DNA of 64,000 nt from Conchocele bisecta (GCA_029237695.1 CM055271.1:29914695-29978694); one strand, 5' to 3'. Positions 33,801 through 46,611 are shown, numbered from the stretch's first letter. Notes: a model not told the origin generated them from the letters alone. Translations and numbers: made by a program.

Positions 33801-36800
33801 AGAATGTAATGTTCATGCCACATTATCTTTTTCCCATGCCCTGGCTCAAATATTAGTGGTATCTATAAACATATAGGTATTTGTGAAATTATGATATTCA
33901 AAGAGTTTCGCATGAGTCACAACTCGCTGACACTGTAATAAACAAACACTCACATATAGTTTAACGCAATATCTAAGTGAATAAATAGTATGTGTTTATT
34001 TCGTTGTGAGTCATTGCTAAGTTTTAGTTCAAACAATATTTTATTTCAGATTGAATACATGTATACGTCAACATTCATAGACATATATTGTGAATAAGGA
34101 TTAGAAAACAAGCTCAATGTGAGCTTATGTGAATTCTTCACAAGTAAGACATCAGTAAATGGTAATGTGGCAGGAATACATACAGTGTATACAAGGCAGG
34201 TTTGGTTAATTATTGAATAAGAAAGAAATAAGTTGAGATCCCATGCATGCATCTCAAACCATTGGTGTTATCTTCTGTAGATAGTCGTTGACATAATATA
34301 CACTTCAAGTACTATTACTGACTATGTCAAACCGATCAGTCTGAGTCGTCTGCCATCATGAAGTGAAACTATTAGAGGCAATGATGAATTGTTGAACCCT
34401 TCGGAATACAAGACTGTTTTCATTATCGCTTAGGAAAACGCTACCATATATTAGATTATTGAGAATGTGGGGACCAGGCAGCGATGATAAATATCGTTGT
34501 CTTTGATTGGTGTAAAGCGGACATGAGAGAATGTAGTGGTTTGCATCATCGATTGACCCACAGGCGCATGTTGCTCTATTGATTATTGATTTTCGGATTA
34601 AGTCTAGAGCACTACACCCTATTCTGATCCGAGTTAATATAATCTGGCCTTGTCGGTCGCCAGCTGCGTAATAGGATGGCGGCTTAAGAATGTAGCATTT
34701 AGTGTATGTTTGAATGACTTCAATGTGGGACTATTCCTTGTATTCAAAGGTGTAATGAGTTCAATTCTTGTATGGTAGAAGGGATAAATGAATCTTGATA
34801 CAGTTTAGTACGGAATTGAATTGTTGGAATATCTCCATCGTTTCTTAACCTGTAACGAGTTTGTATTTGTTCCGGGATTAAGTTGGTTATATAAGGAGGT
34901 GTCATGTTGTTGTTCATTTTGTAGAATATAATTAGTTTATGCTATTTTCTTCGTTTTTCGAGGTTTCCCATTTGGTTTCTGTATATAATTTTTCTAAACT
35001 GCAGAGCTTTGTGGCCCCAGTAACAATTCGCGCGGCCTCAATTTGGATTGATTCTAGCTCATTCTGTAATGCTATTGAACAATTATCCCAAGTACTATCG
35101 CCATTTTCGAGCAATGGGCGTATGAAAGAGACGTACGCTTTTTCTAAGGATGTTCTATTTAGTGAAAATTTTAGAGAGCGAAGCATCCCAATACGCTGCC
35201 ACGCACGACTGATGATTGATGAAATGTGTGGATGCCATTTACCAGTTTCTGAGAATACGACGCCTAGATGTTTATGAGACTCAACTTGTTTAATTACGAT
35301 ATTATTCATAAGAAGAAGAGGATGTGGTCGTTTATTTTGTTTTCTGGATATCAACATAATTTCAGTTTTATCTGGGTTAAAATGTACAAGCCAATCAGTC
35401 GACCACTTGTGTATTTTATCAAGGTCAGAGTTTAGAATACGTGAAGCAGTGCTTTGGTCGTCGACTATGAAATATAAACTTGTGTCGTCAGCGAATAGTC
35501 TAATGTTGGACTGAATTTCATTGACTATGTCGTTGATATAGATAAGAAATAAGAGGAGATCTAATATTGAACCCTGCGGCACACCAGCATTAATGTTTGT
35601 CCAATCTGAGTGTGTGTTATGAATAACTACGCGCTGTTTTCGCGATGAAAGATATGATGAGAAGTATTTATGAAGGGTGCCTCTAATACCTATTGTAGAG
35701 AGTTTCGCTAGTAATCCCCGGTGCCAAACTATGTCAAAAGCCTTTCAGACGTCACATAAAACTACCCAATTTCTTTTTCTAAGGCTTTAGAAATGGCATT
35801 GTATATGTAAACAAGTTGGTTAGTTGTAGAATCACCACGTCTAAAGCCGGTTTGGTACAGGGTTAGTATGTTATTGGCAGTTAAGTAATTATATATGTAT
35901 TTGTGGATACACCTTTCCATAAGTTTGCCTAGACAATTAAGTAACGATATTGGTCGGTAGTTTGAAGGATTGGATTTCCTATCGATCGGGGTAACATTGG
36001 CCATTTTCCATGCCAACGGGAATATGGGACTATATATAGATGTATTAAATAGGTTGGCTAAAGGTGCTGAGAGTTCGTTCACTCCTTCTCTTAACAGGCG
36101 ATGGCTTATTGTGTCGGGACCTGATGCATTGGAAGGGTAAATTTGATTGATTGCATCTTCTACGTCCTGTTTTGATATAACTATAGTTGAGAGCGTATTG
36201 TTGTAGTTTGTATGACTTTGTGGTAGGTTTTTGTTTGTGTCATCTACGTTTGATTGTCTACAGAAATGTTCATTCAATAGGTTTGCTTTGTCTATATCCG
36301 AAGACGCTGTCGTGTTATTGTCAATTAGTATAGGTATCTGGTTGCTACAATTTGTATTGGATAACAATGATTTTGTCATTTTGAACCATGATTTGGCTGT
36401 GATATTGTCTTGGTTAATTGTATCTATCATGGTTTGTTTGTACTCGTGTTTCGCTTTTCGAATGTGTTTTGTTACTTCATTTCTTTTTTTTCTGAATTTT
36501 GCCAGGATTGTTCCGTATTGATATGTTACTATTTTATTCGGTATGGACTGTTTCGCTGCATTAATGATAGTGGAACTGATGTTGTTGACATATGTTTATA
36601 GATCATTAGCAGTTTCCCAGTTAGTGTTAATTAGATGTCGACGATATTTGTCCAAGTCGCCTTCATCGTATTTCCATATGTGGCGTTTGAATGAGGTGTG
36701 TTCAGGTGTAGGGAAGGTAAGAACTACTACTATAGGTGAGCGGTACCTAATTAGGTCTGGGACGAAAGGGTCTGCTACAAAACTTGTGGTAACAGTTTGT

Positions 36801-38815
36801 CTAATATTCACGATAATTAGGTCTATTAGAGTATGTGAGTACTCGGTAAATTTAGTTGGCTCTGAAATTAGTTGAGTGAAGTTATACGAGGCAATAAGGT
36901 TGTCTGTCTTTGTTGCTGGTTGATTTAGTGTGTTAATGTTGAAATCCCCAGTAATGATAATGGTATTAATTGATCCAGGAGCGACCAGTAATTATTATTA
37001 GAATTAGGTAGGCGATAAAAACCGGCTATGAGAATAATTTGATAATGATTTTCGACCCATAGGGCTTCGAGACCTTAAATGGACAGGTCAGTCCTGATTA
37101 ATCCGTGAAAGTTGTCTCTCAAATATATTTCAACCCCACCGCCTGTTCTATCTGGTCTATCACATCTAAAGGGAGGTCCAAAGTTAGGTATGCGTAAATA
37201 TTTGTTAGCGATATCTTGTGAGAGCCACGTTTCAGTAAATACTAGGATGTCATAGGATTGCGAGGTTCGTATGCTTTGGATGTTTAAGTGCATTATGCTT
37301 AGCCCACTATTTAATAATTCTATGGAATGATTCGATATTAATGGCGAGTCGGATGTTTTGAAAGAGTTGCTCAGAGGGCCTGGATTTGAATGAATGTCTC
37401 CCGATAACAACAACAACGAGACTGCCAGGTATCGGAAGAGGTCACAAAATATGTATAATGACTCATTGCTAAGTTTTAGAGTGTACATGGATGTCCGTAC
37501 TATTTATATTTTATATAATTAACAGGAACAAATATTGACATTGCAGCGAGGAGTATGTTGATCATCAAACGCAGATGTCGTTCTGAAATTTGTAGCATGG
37601 CCAAGATTCATTAAACTACTAGCACAACAATATGATGTGCACACCATATCCTTGAAATTACAATAAAAATGATTAATTTGGAAGCAAACAGATGATACAT
37701 CATACTCATAGTAATAGCATCGCAGATTAATCAAACACACATGCATAGCTACTTCATTAAGAAGATAGTAAACAGCAAGCATGTACATATAAATGGTTTC
37801 GGAAATGCTTGGCTGCTTTATTTAACATTGAAGCATAATACACAGTAATTTATTTACCAGTGCATCGAGCGTCAAATACACACACTTGTTTGGCTTTGAC
37901 ACTCCAACATTCAGCTATTTGTTATCCATATGATAACACACCATTTATTTCAGTTGAGACCAATTTAACACACACACTCAAAATGGTAGAAAAACACTGA
38001 TACATTATGTAATATTAATTTCGGCAACCATCTTGATTTTATATAAGTATCAGCATTAAATAATCATATGAAAGCTGGTTTTGATAACGCTATCAAACTG
38101 GTTTTGCCTAGTTCATCAATTTGTGATTGCCGTTCACTACTTGAAATAAAAGTGTTGATATCTGGCAGCAATCTTCGATTTATATATGCAATTTAGGCTA
38201 TCACAATATGTGTCACTGCCCGTCCAGATAATGGAACAAGGTGATGAAGTTTATATACACTACCATTTATTGCAACGTAACTATAATTTGTGTTTGTGTT
38301 GTGTAACTATAGTTTGGGTTTGGTTGGTGGATGAACTTGTTTTAGCGGCCATAATATATTTTGGTATCAGTTTTTGACGAAACTGCAATTCCGATGTTCT
38401 ACAAATTGCAACCATTGATTATCATGTTTTCATATCGTTTTGCAATATGTAAATGCGAATTTGCTTTGGCGCTACAGGATGGGCAACTATGATATTTGGC
38501 GGCCATATTTGATTTTTTTTACATACATTCCCAATTGCTACGTATTTATAAACATGTTATCGTCTTATATTTTAATCACAGTTCAACCATAAACGTACTT
38601 CTGTTTTGCCAATAATTGATGTAGTTCGTAAATACTTAGTGTGGTGTGGTAATGTACTTGGGTATTGGCAGCCATCTTGAATTGTGGCGGCCATTTTCAA
38701 TGAAAATAATCAGTTCAGTTAAGATTTCATGTAAATTATAATTACAGGCTGTAACATTTTCAGTGCTTTCTGAAAGCTGAAAATTAGGGGGTCCACTTAT
38801 AGTGGCATAACATCT
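30851..38815. mobile_element. TTAA-flanked 7.97-kb inverted-repeat element, no transposase seen
   Basis: The left end AGTGTTATGCCCCTATAAG (30851) is matched by the reverse complement of the right end, AGATGTTATGCCACTATAAG (ending 38815). TTAA stands directly outside both ends (30847-30850 and 38816-38819), as for piggyBac-type targets. Subterminal copies of an AAGATGGCCGCC-type motif recur on the left (near 31015, 31195, 31350 and 31508). Their reverse complements recur on the right (near 38030, 38345, 38500, 38670 and 38690). The interior holds a nested LINE (34355-37488) and no transposase frame. It is probably a large non-autonomous DNA element. Confidence 0.65.
34355..37488 (-). pseudogene. 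CR1/jockey-like LINE ORF2, broken (copy C)
   Basis: Read on the minus strand, 37488-37075 has an N-terminal hydrophobic stretch with GDIHSNPGP (37375-37401), similar to 2A translational-skip peptides. The start of the endonuclease follows (LSIMHLNIQSIR, FTETWL). RT blocks lie at 36430-35762 (SGPDTIS, NYRPISLL, YQTGFRRGDST) and 35582-34932 (PQGSILDLLLFLIYINDI, LFADDTSLY). A C-terminal CACG...H...CP finger is encoded near 34570-34510. Most of the endonuclease between 37075 and 36430 is degenerate, and further stops and frameshifts occur. It lies inside the TTAA element. Confidence 0.85.
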
Positions 38816-38866
38816 TTAAATTTTCATACGGAAATAATATATTTCAATAAAATATAGTGGCAATTA

Positions 38867-38904
38867 CCCCCCCCCCCCCCCCCCACCCCCCCCCCCCCCC
38901 CCCC
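38867..38904 (+). repeat. Poly-C tract
   Basis: Eighteen C, one A and nineteen C in a row, about 170 bp before the exon C acceptor of the HSP70 gene. The complementary G runs could form a quadruplex. Confidence 0.95.
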
Positions 38905-39074
38905 AAGTGGTAATGATAATCCTGTTTTCATGGGTCTGGCTCACCCACTGTCATGCTTCTAACAATTAACAATGAACATAGATTGTTATCAGATAACAAC
39001 AGTGTGCTATTTGATCAGGAGCTACAGTAACAAATCCCATAAACCCAGTTTCTCAAATCGCATTTATGTTGCAG

Positions 39075-40126
39075 GTGGAACTGTGGACATAACAGTACAT
39101 GAAGTCAAAGGAGACAAGATGTTAGCAGAAATTTACAAAGCAAGTGGAGGTCGATGGGGAGGAACGTATGTGGATAAGGCGTTTGTGGACTTCCTGACGG
39201 ATATCGTCGGGAATGACCTCATGAAGAAGTTTATCAAAAAAGAAACGTATGATTATATTGATATTTTACGAGAATTCGAGGTAAAGAAGAGATCCTTTAA
39301 GTCCACACAGACGGATACCGTGACATTTAAGGTTCCCGTGTCACTCCGTGACATGTATAAACAAGACATACAGTCCGCTATTGAAAGTACCAAGTACAAA
39401 GGACAGGTGACGTGGGTTGCTGACAAACTCCGATGTCATCCCGATATTGTCAACGACATCTTCAAGAAGCCATGTATGAGTATTGTCGAACACCTGGAGT
39501 TACTATTCGACAAACCGGAATTGGAAGGCGTAGACGTTATTTTGATGGCCGGTGGGTTCTCCGAGTCACTGATGCTGCAGAAGTACATCAATGACCACTT
39601 TGGGAACAAAAGTGTAGTTATACCGGATGAAGCTGGGTTGGTTGTTGTTAAGGGCGCTGTTATCTTTGGGCACGACACCGGTGCTATTGTGGAGCGAATA
39701 TGCAAGTACACCTATGGTGTCCGCACATGCAATTTATTCGTAAGCGGAAAGCATCCGACAGAACGCAGGTTCGTTGACGATGACGGCGATGAGATGTGTC
39801 GCGATATATTTGGTGTTCATGTTCACATTGGTGAATCTGTGAAATATGGACAACCGCAAGTAATCAAAAGCTATGTGGTCGTAAAGAAAGATCAGTCTGA
39901 AATAGATTTTTCAGTGTATGCATCTAAACGTCATAGCCCCGAGTATGTTGATGATCCTGGTTGCCGTCATATCGGAACTCTCAAAGTGGACGTACCTGGC
40001 ACAGGAATGGATAGAGGCGCCGAGGTCCACATGGTGTTTGGTGGCACGGAATTACAAGTCAACGCAACTGTTGTTCAAACCGGCGAGAGCACGTCAGCTA
40101 CATTCAACTTCTTAGAAGATGATTAA
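39075..40126 (+). CDS. HSPA12-like HSP70, terminal exon C
   Basis: The acceptor is TTGCAG (ends 39074). The first two bases complete the split glycine codon, giving GGGTVDITVHEV, the second phosphate loop of the ATPase. It runs without interruption for about 350 codons to TAA 40124-40126. Landmarks are GGRWGGTYVDKAF, MSIVEHLELLF, the adenosine-loop segment VILMAGGFSES, and VVKGAVIFGHDT, all in the order expected of HSPA12 proteins. The EDD C terminus ends soon after the nucleotide-binding part; HSPA12 proteins lack a typical HSP70 peptide-binding domain. The visible exons total about 475 codons. Intact frames and splice sites suggest a working gene despite the 26-kb intron. Confidence 0.93.
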
Positions 40127-41106
40127 ACTAACCCGACATGTACTGCTGCTGCCATTGCTGGCGATGTATTCAGAACTGTAATGTGTGGTTGTGACTGGAG
40201 ACATTTGACTTACGGCATATGCGACCAGTGTAGCCACAGATCAGGCAGATCAGGGGCTGCACTGTCGCCATGACGCATATTGTAATATTGTTTACACCTA
40301 ACGTAATACTGGCGCATAACGTAATACAATAGTCACATGTGTTTCTTTAAATATTATCTTAATACACGCTGAAGCTTACATGTAACGCCATAATGTCGTC
40401 GAATGTGTTTCTTTAAATATTATGTTATTACACGTTAACGCATAACGTGATAACGACGTCATAAATATATTCTTAACTCGACTAGGAAATTGACGCCTGT
40501 AGTAATAACTATGTATATAGTATACGTTAGATCACGGTTATCGCTCGTACATGCGGACAAACGTGATATAACTTATGTATCACATCCTCATGCACATACC
40601 TTGCACACGAGCTGTGTTAATACAGAAACAACACCCGGAAGTGTGTCAAAGATGTGATGTACATGTAGTCGTGTGAGCTAATGCATGGGCTAATGTGAAA
40701 CCGAGAGAGTAATCTGGTGGTGAAAAAGAGGCATATTGGGAAACTATTGTTACATCATTATCTTCGTGTAGTGAAGCTTATATGATTGTATCGGTTACTA
40801 GAGTTAACTGATATGTGGCTGTGACTGGAGAAATGGCGTTCAAGGGATTTGTGACCAGTGTAGCGCCTGATCAAATAGCTCACTCTTGTAGCCTGATAAC
40901 GATATATATCGCGTGTTAGAAGCAAGACGGGTGTTTCACTGATGGAATGGCGAACAGTGCAGATACTGATCACACTGTGCGGATGCACAGGCTGATCTGG
41001 ATCTACACTGGTCGCAGATTCCATAAGCCCCATTTCTCCAGCCACATCCACATATATGTATGACTAGGGTTGCTGTTTGGTGTTTGGATGCAGTTTGATC
41101 GGAGTA
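40127..41106. other. Downstream region with dispersed-repeat copies, no gene
   Basis: A roughly 68-bp imperfect tandem pair, GTGTTTCTTTAAATATTAT, lies near 40338-40460. Copies of a dispersed repeat (GTGACTGGAGAAATGG and CTGATCTGGATCTACAC) lie at 40180-40260 and 40805-41055, with relatives at 58156-58600 and 62320-62560. No clear polyadenylation signal was identified close to the HSP70 stop. Confidence 0.5.
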
Positions 41107-41390
41107 TACAGTCGAACCTCCGCGAACGGCCACCTCTATACAAAAACACCCTTTCTGTAACAGCCACTATTTTATATCCTAAATGGATGATTTCCTCTAT
41201 ATCTAACCCTTAGACTGCTGAGCACGAAACTTGTCGTCTGATGTTGCTTTAGCATTCTTTCTCAATAAAAACATGTAAACATCAGACGATAACATTTAGC
41301 ATTAACCTCCCTGCAGCAGCCACCTCTCTACAACAGCCAGTTTTGCGTATTCCCATGGGTGGCTGTTGTAGATAGGTTGCACAGTACATC
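41107..41390. mobile_element. pogo/Tigger-like MITE
   Basis: The left end is TACAGTCGAACCTCCGCGAA followed by GGCCACCTCTATAC. The right part contains GGTGGCTGTTGTAGATAGG and GCACAGTA. A CAGT terminus, a TA target and GGCCACCTCTCTACAA-type arms are characteristic of pogo-derived MITEs. Confidence 0.6.
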
Positions 41391-41400
41391 CAGCATGAGA

Positions 41401-41608
41401 CAAGCCATGTGATTTTGCACCTAAGAAGATGTGCGAATTTTCATGAAAAGTATTTGCGCACAAATATTTTCCGTAAATGAATTATATATCGGTATTTGCT
41501 CTCATATTTACGTAAACTTTCGACGTCTTTTACGGAAAATATAATACATTTTGTAAATAATTTTCATGAATAATCGCACATCATATTAGGTACAACTCAC
41601 ATGGCTTG
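41401..41608. mobile_element. Palindromic MITE, CAAGCCATGTGA ends
   Basis: CAAGCCATGTGA (left) pairs with TCACATGGCTTG (right). Subterminal GATGTGCGAATTTTCATGAA pairs imperfectly with its reverse complement at 41563-41582. No coding capacity. Confidence 0.75.
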
Positions 41609-41802
41609 ACTCAATTACTACACTGTTCGCTAGCATTTAGTCCTTGGAAATCGCCCGTTATTGATTGTTAACACGTTTTATATAGAAGATCTTACATGAC
41701 TGAGGCTTTACATGTCATGTGATATTTATTAAACGAGGTTACTTATTCATAAGCAACGCGGCTATGCCGAACGGCAATAACGAGTCTTAAATCAACACAA
41801 TT

Positions 41803-41871
41803 GAAAATTTCTCCCTCAAAGTGTACTTAGCAAGATAAGTATACTTTGCAATTTTGGTGAAATTGGCTACT
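41803..41871. mobile_element. Half copy of the TAGCCTATTTCACC MITE family
   Basis: It matches the right end of the copy at 60675-60977 (GAAAATTTCTCCCTCAAA through GTGAAATTGGCTAC). The left half is missing. Confidence 0.7.
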
Positions 41872-42933
41872 GGACATATACGTCAAACGATAATGACCTG
41901 GTAATTATACCATTGTGATGGTGACGCTGGGTCAGAACTAACTCAGCAGCAGTGGTAAAGGGATTGGGTTCGGGCCGTTAACCCTTTCACCCCTAAGTCC
42001 ATTTATGAAAAGGGGGTGTTGTTGATCTCAAAAATATGAAAATTACTTTAAGTGCAAATCCTGATGAGACGGTTCGTCACGAGCCGGCGCATCTGGATCT
42101 ATACTGTCTGCCAATGCCACTATATAGGCCTGTGGTGTTGAAACGGTTAACCAATTTAAATATGAATATTATCAACATTTTAGTATAATATTATTTATGC
42201 CCCGGTCTCGGTAGAGCCGGATGGATATATTGTTTGGACTATGTGTCCGTCAGTGTGTCTTTCCGGCAGATTAAGACGTCTGACGGAATTTCTCAATTCT
42301 TACCATAACTTCTATATCAATCGAAGGATATATACGTCAATAATTATTTTCAGCATACTTGTGTACAAATGCCACATTTTCATGCTGCCCTGAATATGAC
42401 CGTGGCCTTTTTATTAAGTTCGATTAAGAAGTTTGCCGGAGCAGATGACATAAACATATTAGCAATTCATGTCATGATATAAAATGGAAGTTTTGTAATG
42501 TTATATACAACGAGTTTCATTTATTATTCATATTCATTATTCATAGTATTTAGTATTTATAACATTGTGTGCCTTTGAGTGGGCGTGTACCTTTTATGAA
42601 GTGTGATAAATACTGCTGAAGGTATTTCAGAATCAGACCGACTATGTTCAAATAAACTTCGCTGTTCCAGTCCGAACAGCTCGCCTACTATGGCCTAATA
42701 TGTTCTCGTCTCCCATAGACGACAAAGCAAAATAGACCTTTAATATCAAATAAAATTTATATGTTATCCACTTTAGAAGAAGTGCAGTCATATACACTTG
42801 CGTGAAGTTCTAATTGGTCACCCTATATTTGAGATGTTTTTAGACAATATACAATATGCAGTCAGTATAAAATGTTTATATGTAATATTAATTCATTAAA
42901 AAAGCAGTGTTTAACATATTGTGTTAATGTATC

Positions 42934-43130
42934 ATGCGATCACTCTAAAATAATTGATCAAAGTCGACCACCTTCACATGTAAAATTCACTGGCAACATT
43001 ACCGAGTAGAATGGCTAATACCGCGTGTGTCCACACGCGGTATTAGCCATTCTACTCGGTAATGTTATAATTGTGTGAATTTTAATGTTGGGGTGGTCGA
43101 CTTTGATCAATTATTTTAGAGTGATCGCAT
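42934..43130. mobile_element. Near-perfect 197-bp palindrome (MITE)
   Basis: TGCGATCACTCTAAAATAAT at the left is mirrored by ATTATTTTAGAGTGATCGCA at the right. The centre CCGCGTGTGTCCACACGCGG (43022-43041) is almost perfectly self-complementary. Only a few bases differ in between, which implies a young or actively corrected palindrome. Confidence 0.85.
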
Positions 43131-43252
43131 AATGCATTACTACAATGTTTTATACACTGCCTTTCTAATTAATTAAGTGTACATTGTAGTCATAGAAGGA
43201 CATTTCCAGTGATGTTTTTGTATTTTAATTATATCACTAATGTAGTGAATAT

Positions 43253-43486
43253 GTACGGAGCCCCGCAGGGGACGTACAATTATTTTTTTTATTAATTCGG
43301 TCCCACGAAATAACAATTCGTCCCTCAATTTAACAATTCGTTCACACGAATTAACAATTCATTCCCACGAATCAAAAATTCGTTCCCTCAATTTAACAAT
43401 TCGTGGGAACTAATTGTTATATCGTGGGAACGAATTGTTAATTCGGGGGAACGAATTGTTAAATTGAGGGAACGAATTGTCATTCG
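43253..43486. repeat. Foldback array of a roughly 20-bp palindromic unit (copy 1)
   Basis: Units of the AACAATTCGTTCCCACGAAT type run one way to about 43400, then invert to GGGAACGAATTGTTAATTCG. The whole array can fold into one long hairpin, and each unit is itself a small palindrome (AATTCGT-TCCC-ACGAATT). A GGAGCCCCGCAGGGGACGTA block stands at the left edge; the copy at 62669-63121 has the same block inverted at its right edge. Confidence 0.8.
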
Positions 43487-44475
43487 TGGCAGACTGCAAG
43501 GCCCGTTGTATTCTGATCTGGTTCTACGCTAGTTACTTGTTTGATACGTGTACATTTATATGTCGATTAATTTTGGTCGATTGCATTTATTACGAGCGTT
43601 ATGTTGCTGACTGTGTTGGTAATATTATAATTTATTGTGATTCTACACAGGCTATATGGTGTAATATTGCCCGTCTGGAGGTATGTTCACCCGAGGCGAT
43701 AGCGTATTTGTCATACCGCAGATCCGTTATTTGGCCGTATAAACATATCTCTTCTTTTGATCTTTGCGTTTTTTCAGGAAGAAAAATAATCCGAGATTCG
43801 ATTTTCTACCGTCAGTCTTAATATAAAGGCGTAAATGAACATTTTGTTTTTTTTATTAAACGAAAACAAACTAAATATGGAGTAAGAAATCCATCGAAAA
43901 CGACTTTATGACAGTTTTTTTATATCGTGTAATTTAAATGATATTCCACTGCTCTATCGATCTGCTCTCCCTTTGGCGCCTCCAGAAGAATGCGACTGGT
44001 TCCCAAATATTCGCTGTTATTGCTACACCGCGCTTCGTGCGTGGAACCCATAGTTTATGACCTAAATATAGCCGTGTCACGAAGCCAATTCTGTTGAGAT
44101 TTGAAAACACTAAACGGGACAGTTTGTGGCATTTTTCGCTCATATTTTGATGAGCGAAGACTATTTATAGAAAAATAAACAATAAAGACTGGTTTTGAGT
44201 GTACAATTTGTTACTTTTATTGATCAATTCGGGGTTTTATTGTGTTTAGTGAGGAATACAATTCGCAATCGGTAGACGCTTGCAAAATGTGTCGTCATTG
44301 GACGCGAGGCGCCGGAGGGGAATCGCAATTCCTGTATGTCCGACGGTCTTGGCAGGTCATATAATATATATAACCAGGCAAGCTAGCCAATCAAAAGCCG
44401 AGAAACTTATCTGCGGTATGACAATGAGTGGTGTAGACCCAGACCAGACTGCAAGGCCGCTGATCTGGTTATCCA

Positions 44476-45002
44476 CTACTGTCTGTTCCACGTTTTGTTG
44501 CCGACGAACGTTTGACCATTAAACACATTACATCCAAAAACTATTTAAATGTAAGCAACAAAAAAGTCACTCTTCGAAAAAAATTATTTTATGAAATTCA
44601 CCAAATATTGATTTTATTGCGAAAAAAACAATTTTCATATGGGAACGCAACATGTGGGCTAAAAATAGATTAACTTTTTTTTTGGAATTTGTGTACCGAT
44701 TTTCAAGATCTAACTTTTGTTTTCTTAGTTAAATAATTTCCAATCTATCTAGAAAGTTTGGGAGTCCATTTCATTTGTTTTTGTTTTTCGACTCTTCCTG
44801 CTGCCCTCCAGCTCATATTGCCCGATGTTTTTTTTTTCGCAGTAAAATCGATAGTTGATGGAATTCACCAAATAATCAAAATTGGAGAGGGTGACCCTTT
44901 TGGTATTGATGAAAAAACGACTTACATTTAAATATTTGTTTTAGATTTAATGTGTTTAATAACCAAACGTTCGTCGACAGCAACACGTGGAACAGACAGT
45001 AG
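44476..45002. mobile_element. 527-bp element with roughly 120-bp terminal inverted repeats
   Basis: CTACTGTCTGTTCCACGT starts the left arm and its reverse complement ends the right arm. Homology continues through CGACGAACGTTTG and TATTTAAATGTAAG. No open frame of note. A diverged relative of the right arm lies near 46480-46570. Confidence 0.75.
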
Positions 45003-45635
45003 TTACTAGTTTCATGCGTGTATATATCGAGTAGATTTACCGTGTCTTGGGCGTTATGTTGCTGATTTTGTAAACAATACTGAGTGGTGTAGACTGAGAT
45101 CAGACAGCAATGCCTGTTGTATTCTGATCTTGTTCTACGCTGATTACTTGTTTCATGCGTGTATATATCGATTAATTATAATACTGTTGACTTTGTCGAA
45201 AATAATGATTGGTGTGGACTCCGATCAGACTGCGCTTCCGTGTCCATTCTTATCTGCTTCTACACCAGTTACTTGTTCCAGTTGTGTATATATATCATGT
45301 ATATTGACCATGCCATGAACGCTATATTGTTGAATTTGTAGAAAATAATGAAAGTTGTAGATCCAGATCAGACTTCAACGTCGAGTGTATTCTGATCTGG
45401 TTCCACGCTATAGTGTGGCGGTTGGTTGGGAGTATGCGATGGGTAACTTTACGGTCGGGATTCATCCTTTCCGGAGTCCCGACCGGAGACCTGATTTGGC
45501 CCTCAGGTACGTCTTTCGCATTCTTGTATGTGATAGTTAAATCTCGTTATACCACTTATGGAGTAATACGATTATACATAATACTAGTACTTTTAGGGAA
45601 AGGGGCCAAGCGATTCTAGTGTAGTATGGAACAGG

Positions 45636-45707
45636 CACCAGTTCAGGTTATTCTAATTTCAATGCTGAATATATATATTCAGCACTGGAATTAGAACCTG
45701 ACCTGGT
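45636..45707. mobile_element. Palindromic MITE with CAGGTTATTCTAATTT arms
   Basis: CACCAGTTCAGGTTATTCTA pairs imperfectly with the reverse complement of TTAGAACCTGACCTGG around an AT-repeat centre (GAATATATATATTC). A related half copy with the same downstream CCCCACCC and CAGCAG context lies at 47945-48060. Confidence 0.65.
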
Positions 45708-46611
45708 AAATATTCCGTTCTGATGTTGGTATCCCCCACCCCAATGCAGCAGACTTAATGCGGGATAGAACCCGTTGGCCCGGCCTTAAATGACATTAGC
45801 TGCTCATAGGCCGTTAAACACCAGTATACCAAATCAAATCTACGCTACAGTACTGCTGTCGCGCATTGCGAAACATCACGCTCAACAGTGGACGTGGACC
45901 GACCCTTGCTTCCACACGGTAAGCAAAGCTGCCACTACATAGTGTGGAGCCACTATAGTGTCACTAGGATCGCTTTGAAACGCGATATGACCTTGCTGGT
46001 AAGCGTGGGACCGAGAAAGAAAGCGATTGGCTTGGAAACACCATGTATCCATGGTGACCACGGTGGACATAGTGAGCAGCATCGTGGTCAGCAACGGTGG
46101 ACCAACGATTACTTGTGTGATATTTCCGCAGTACACGACGCCACTGTAGTTGCTTGTTTTTATTGTGTATATTCCAACAAGTATTGATTTTATGACGAAA
46201 AAACGATTTTCCGATGAAAAGTTAACATGGTACAAAATGGGGCTCCAGAGTGACGAGGATGGTAAAAAAACAAAAACATTTGGAAATTGACTCCGTAAAC
46301 TGGCGTGATAGCTTGGAAATAGTGTATCTGAGAAAAACAAGTTCGATTTTGAAAATTGGTCCACATTTTCTAAAATCTAGTTTACCTCCCATGTTAAATT
46401 CGCATAGGAAAATCGTGTTTTTCACAATGAAATCAATATTTGACGGAATTTCATCACACATTTCTTTTGCGGGAAGGGTGACTTTTATGTTATTGATGAA
46501 AAAGTACTTACAATTAAATATTTTTTAGAATTGACGTTATTCGGCAGCAAAACGTAGAACAGATATAATTTAGTAATTTCCAATAACCTCCGAAGGGAAG
46601 CACATTTAATA

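Noticed and set aside
43253..43486. CRISPR-like array
   Set aside because: The repeats have no unique spacers, they invert in the middle, and the context is an animal genome.
43934..44143. Possible structured RNA or 69-codon gene
   Set aside because: No family, box motif or stable stem could be supported by eye.
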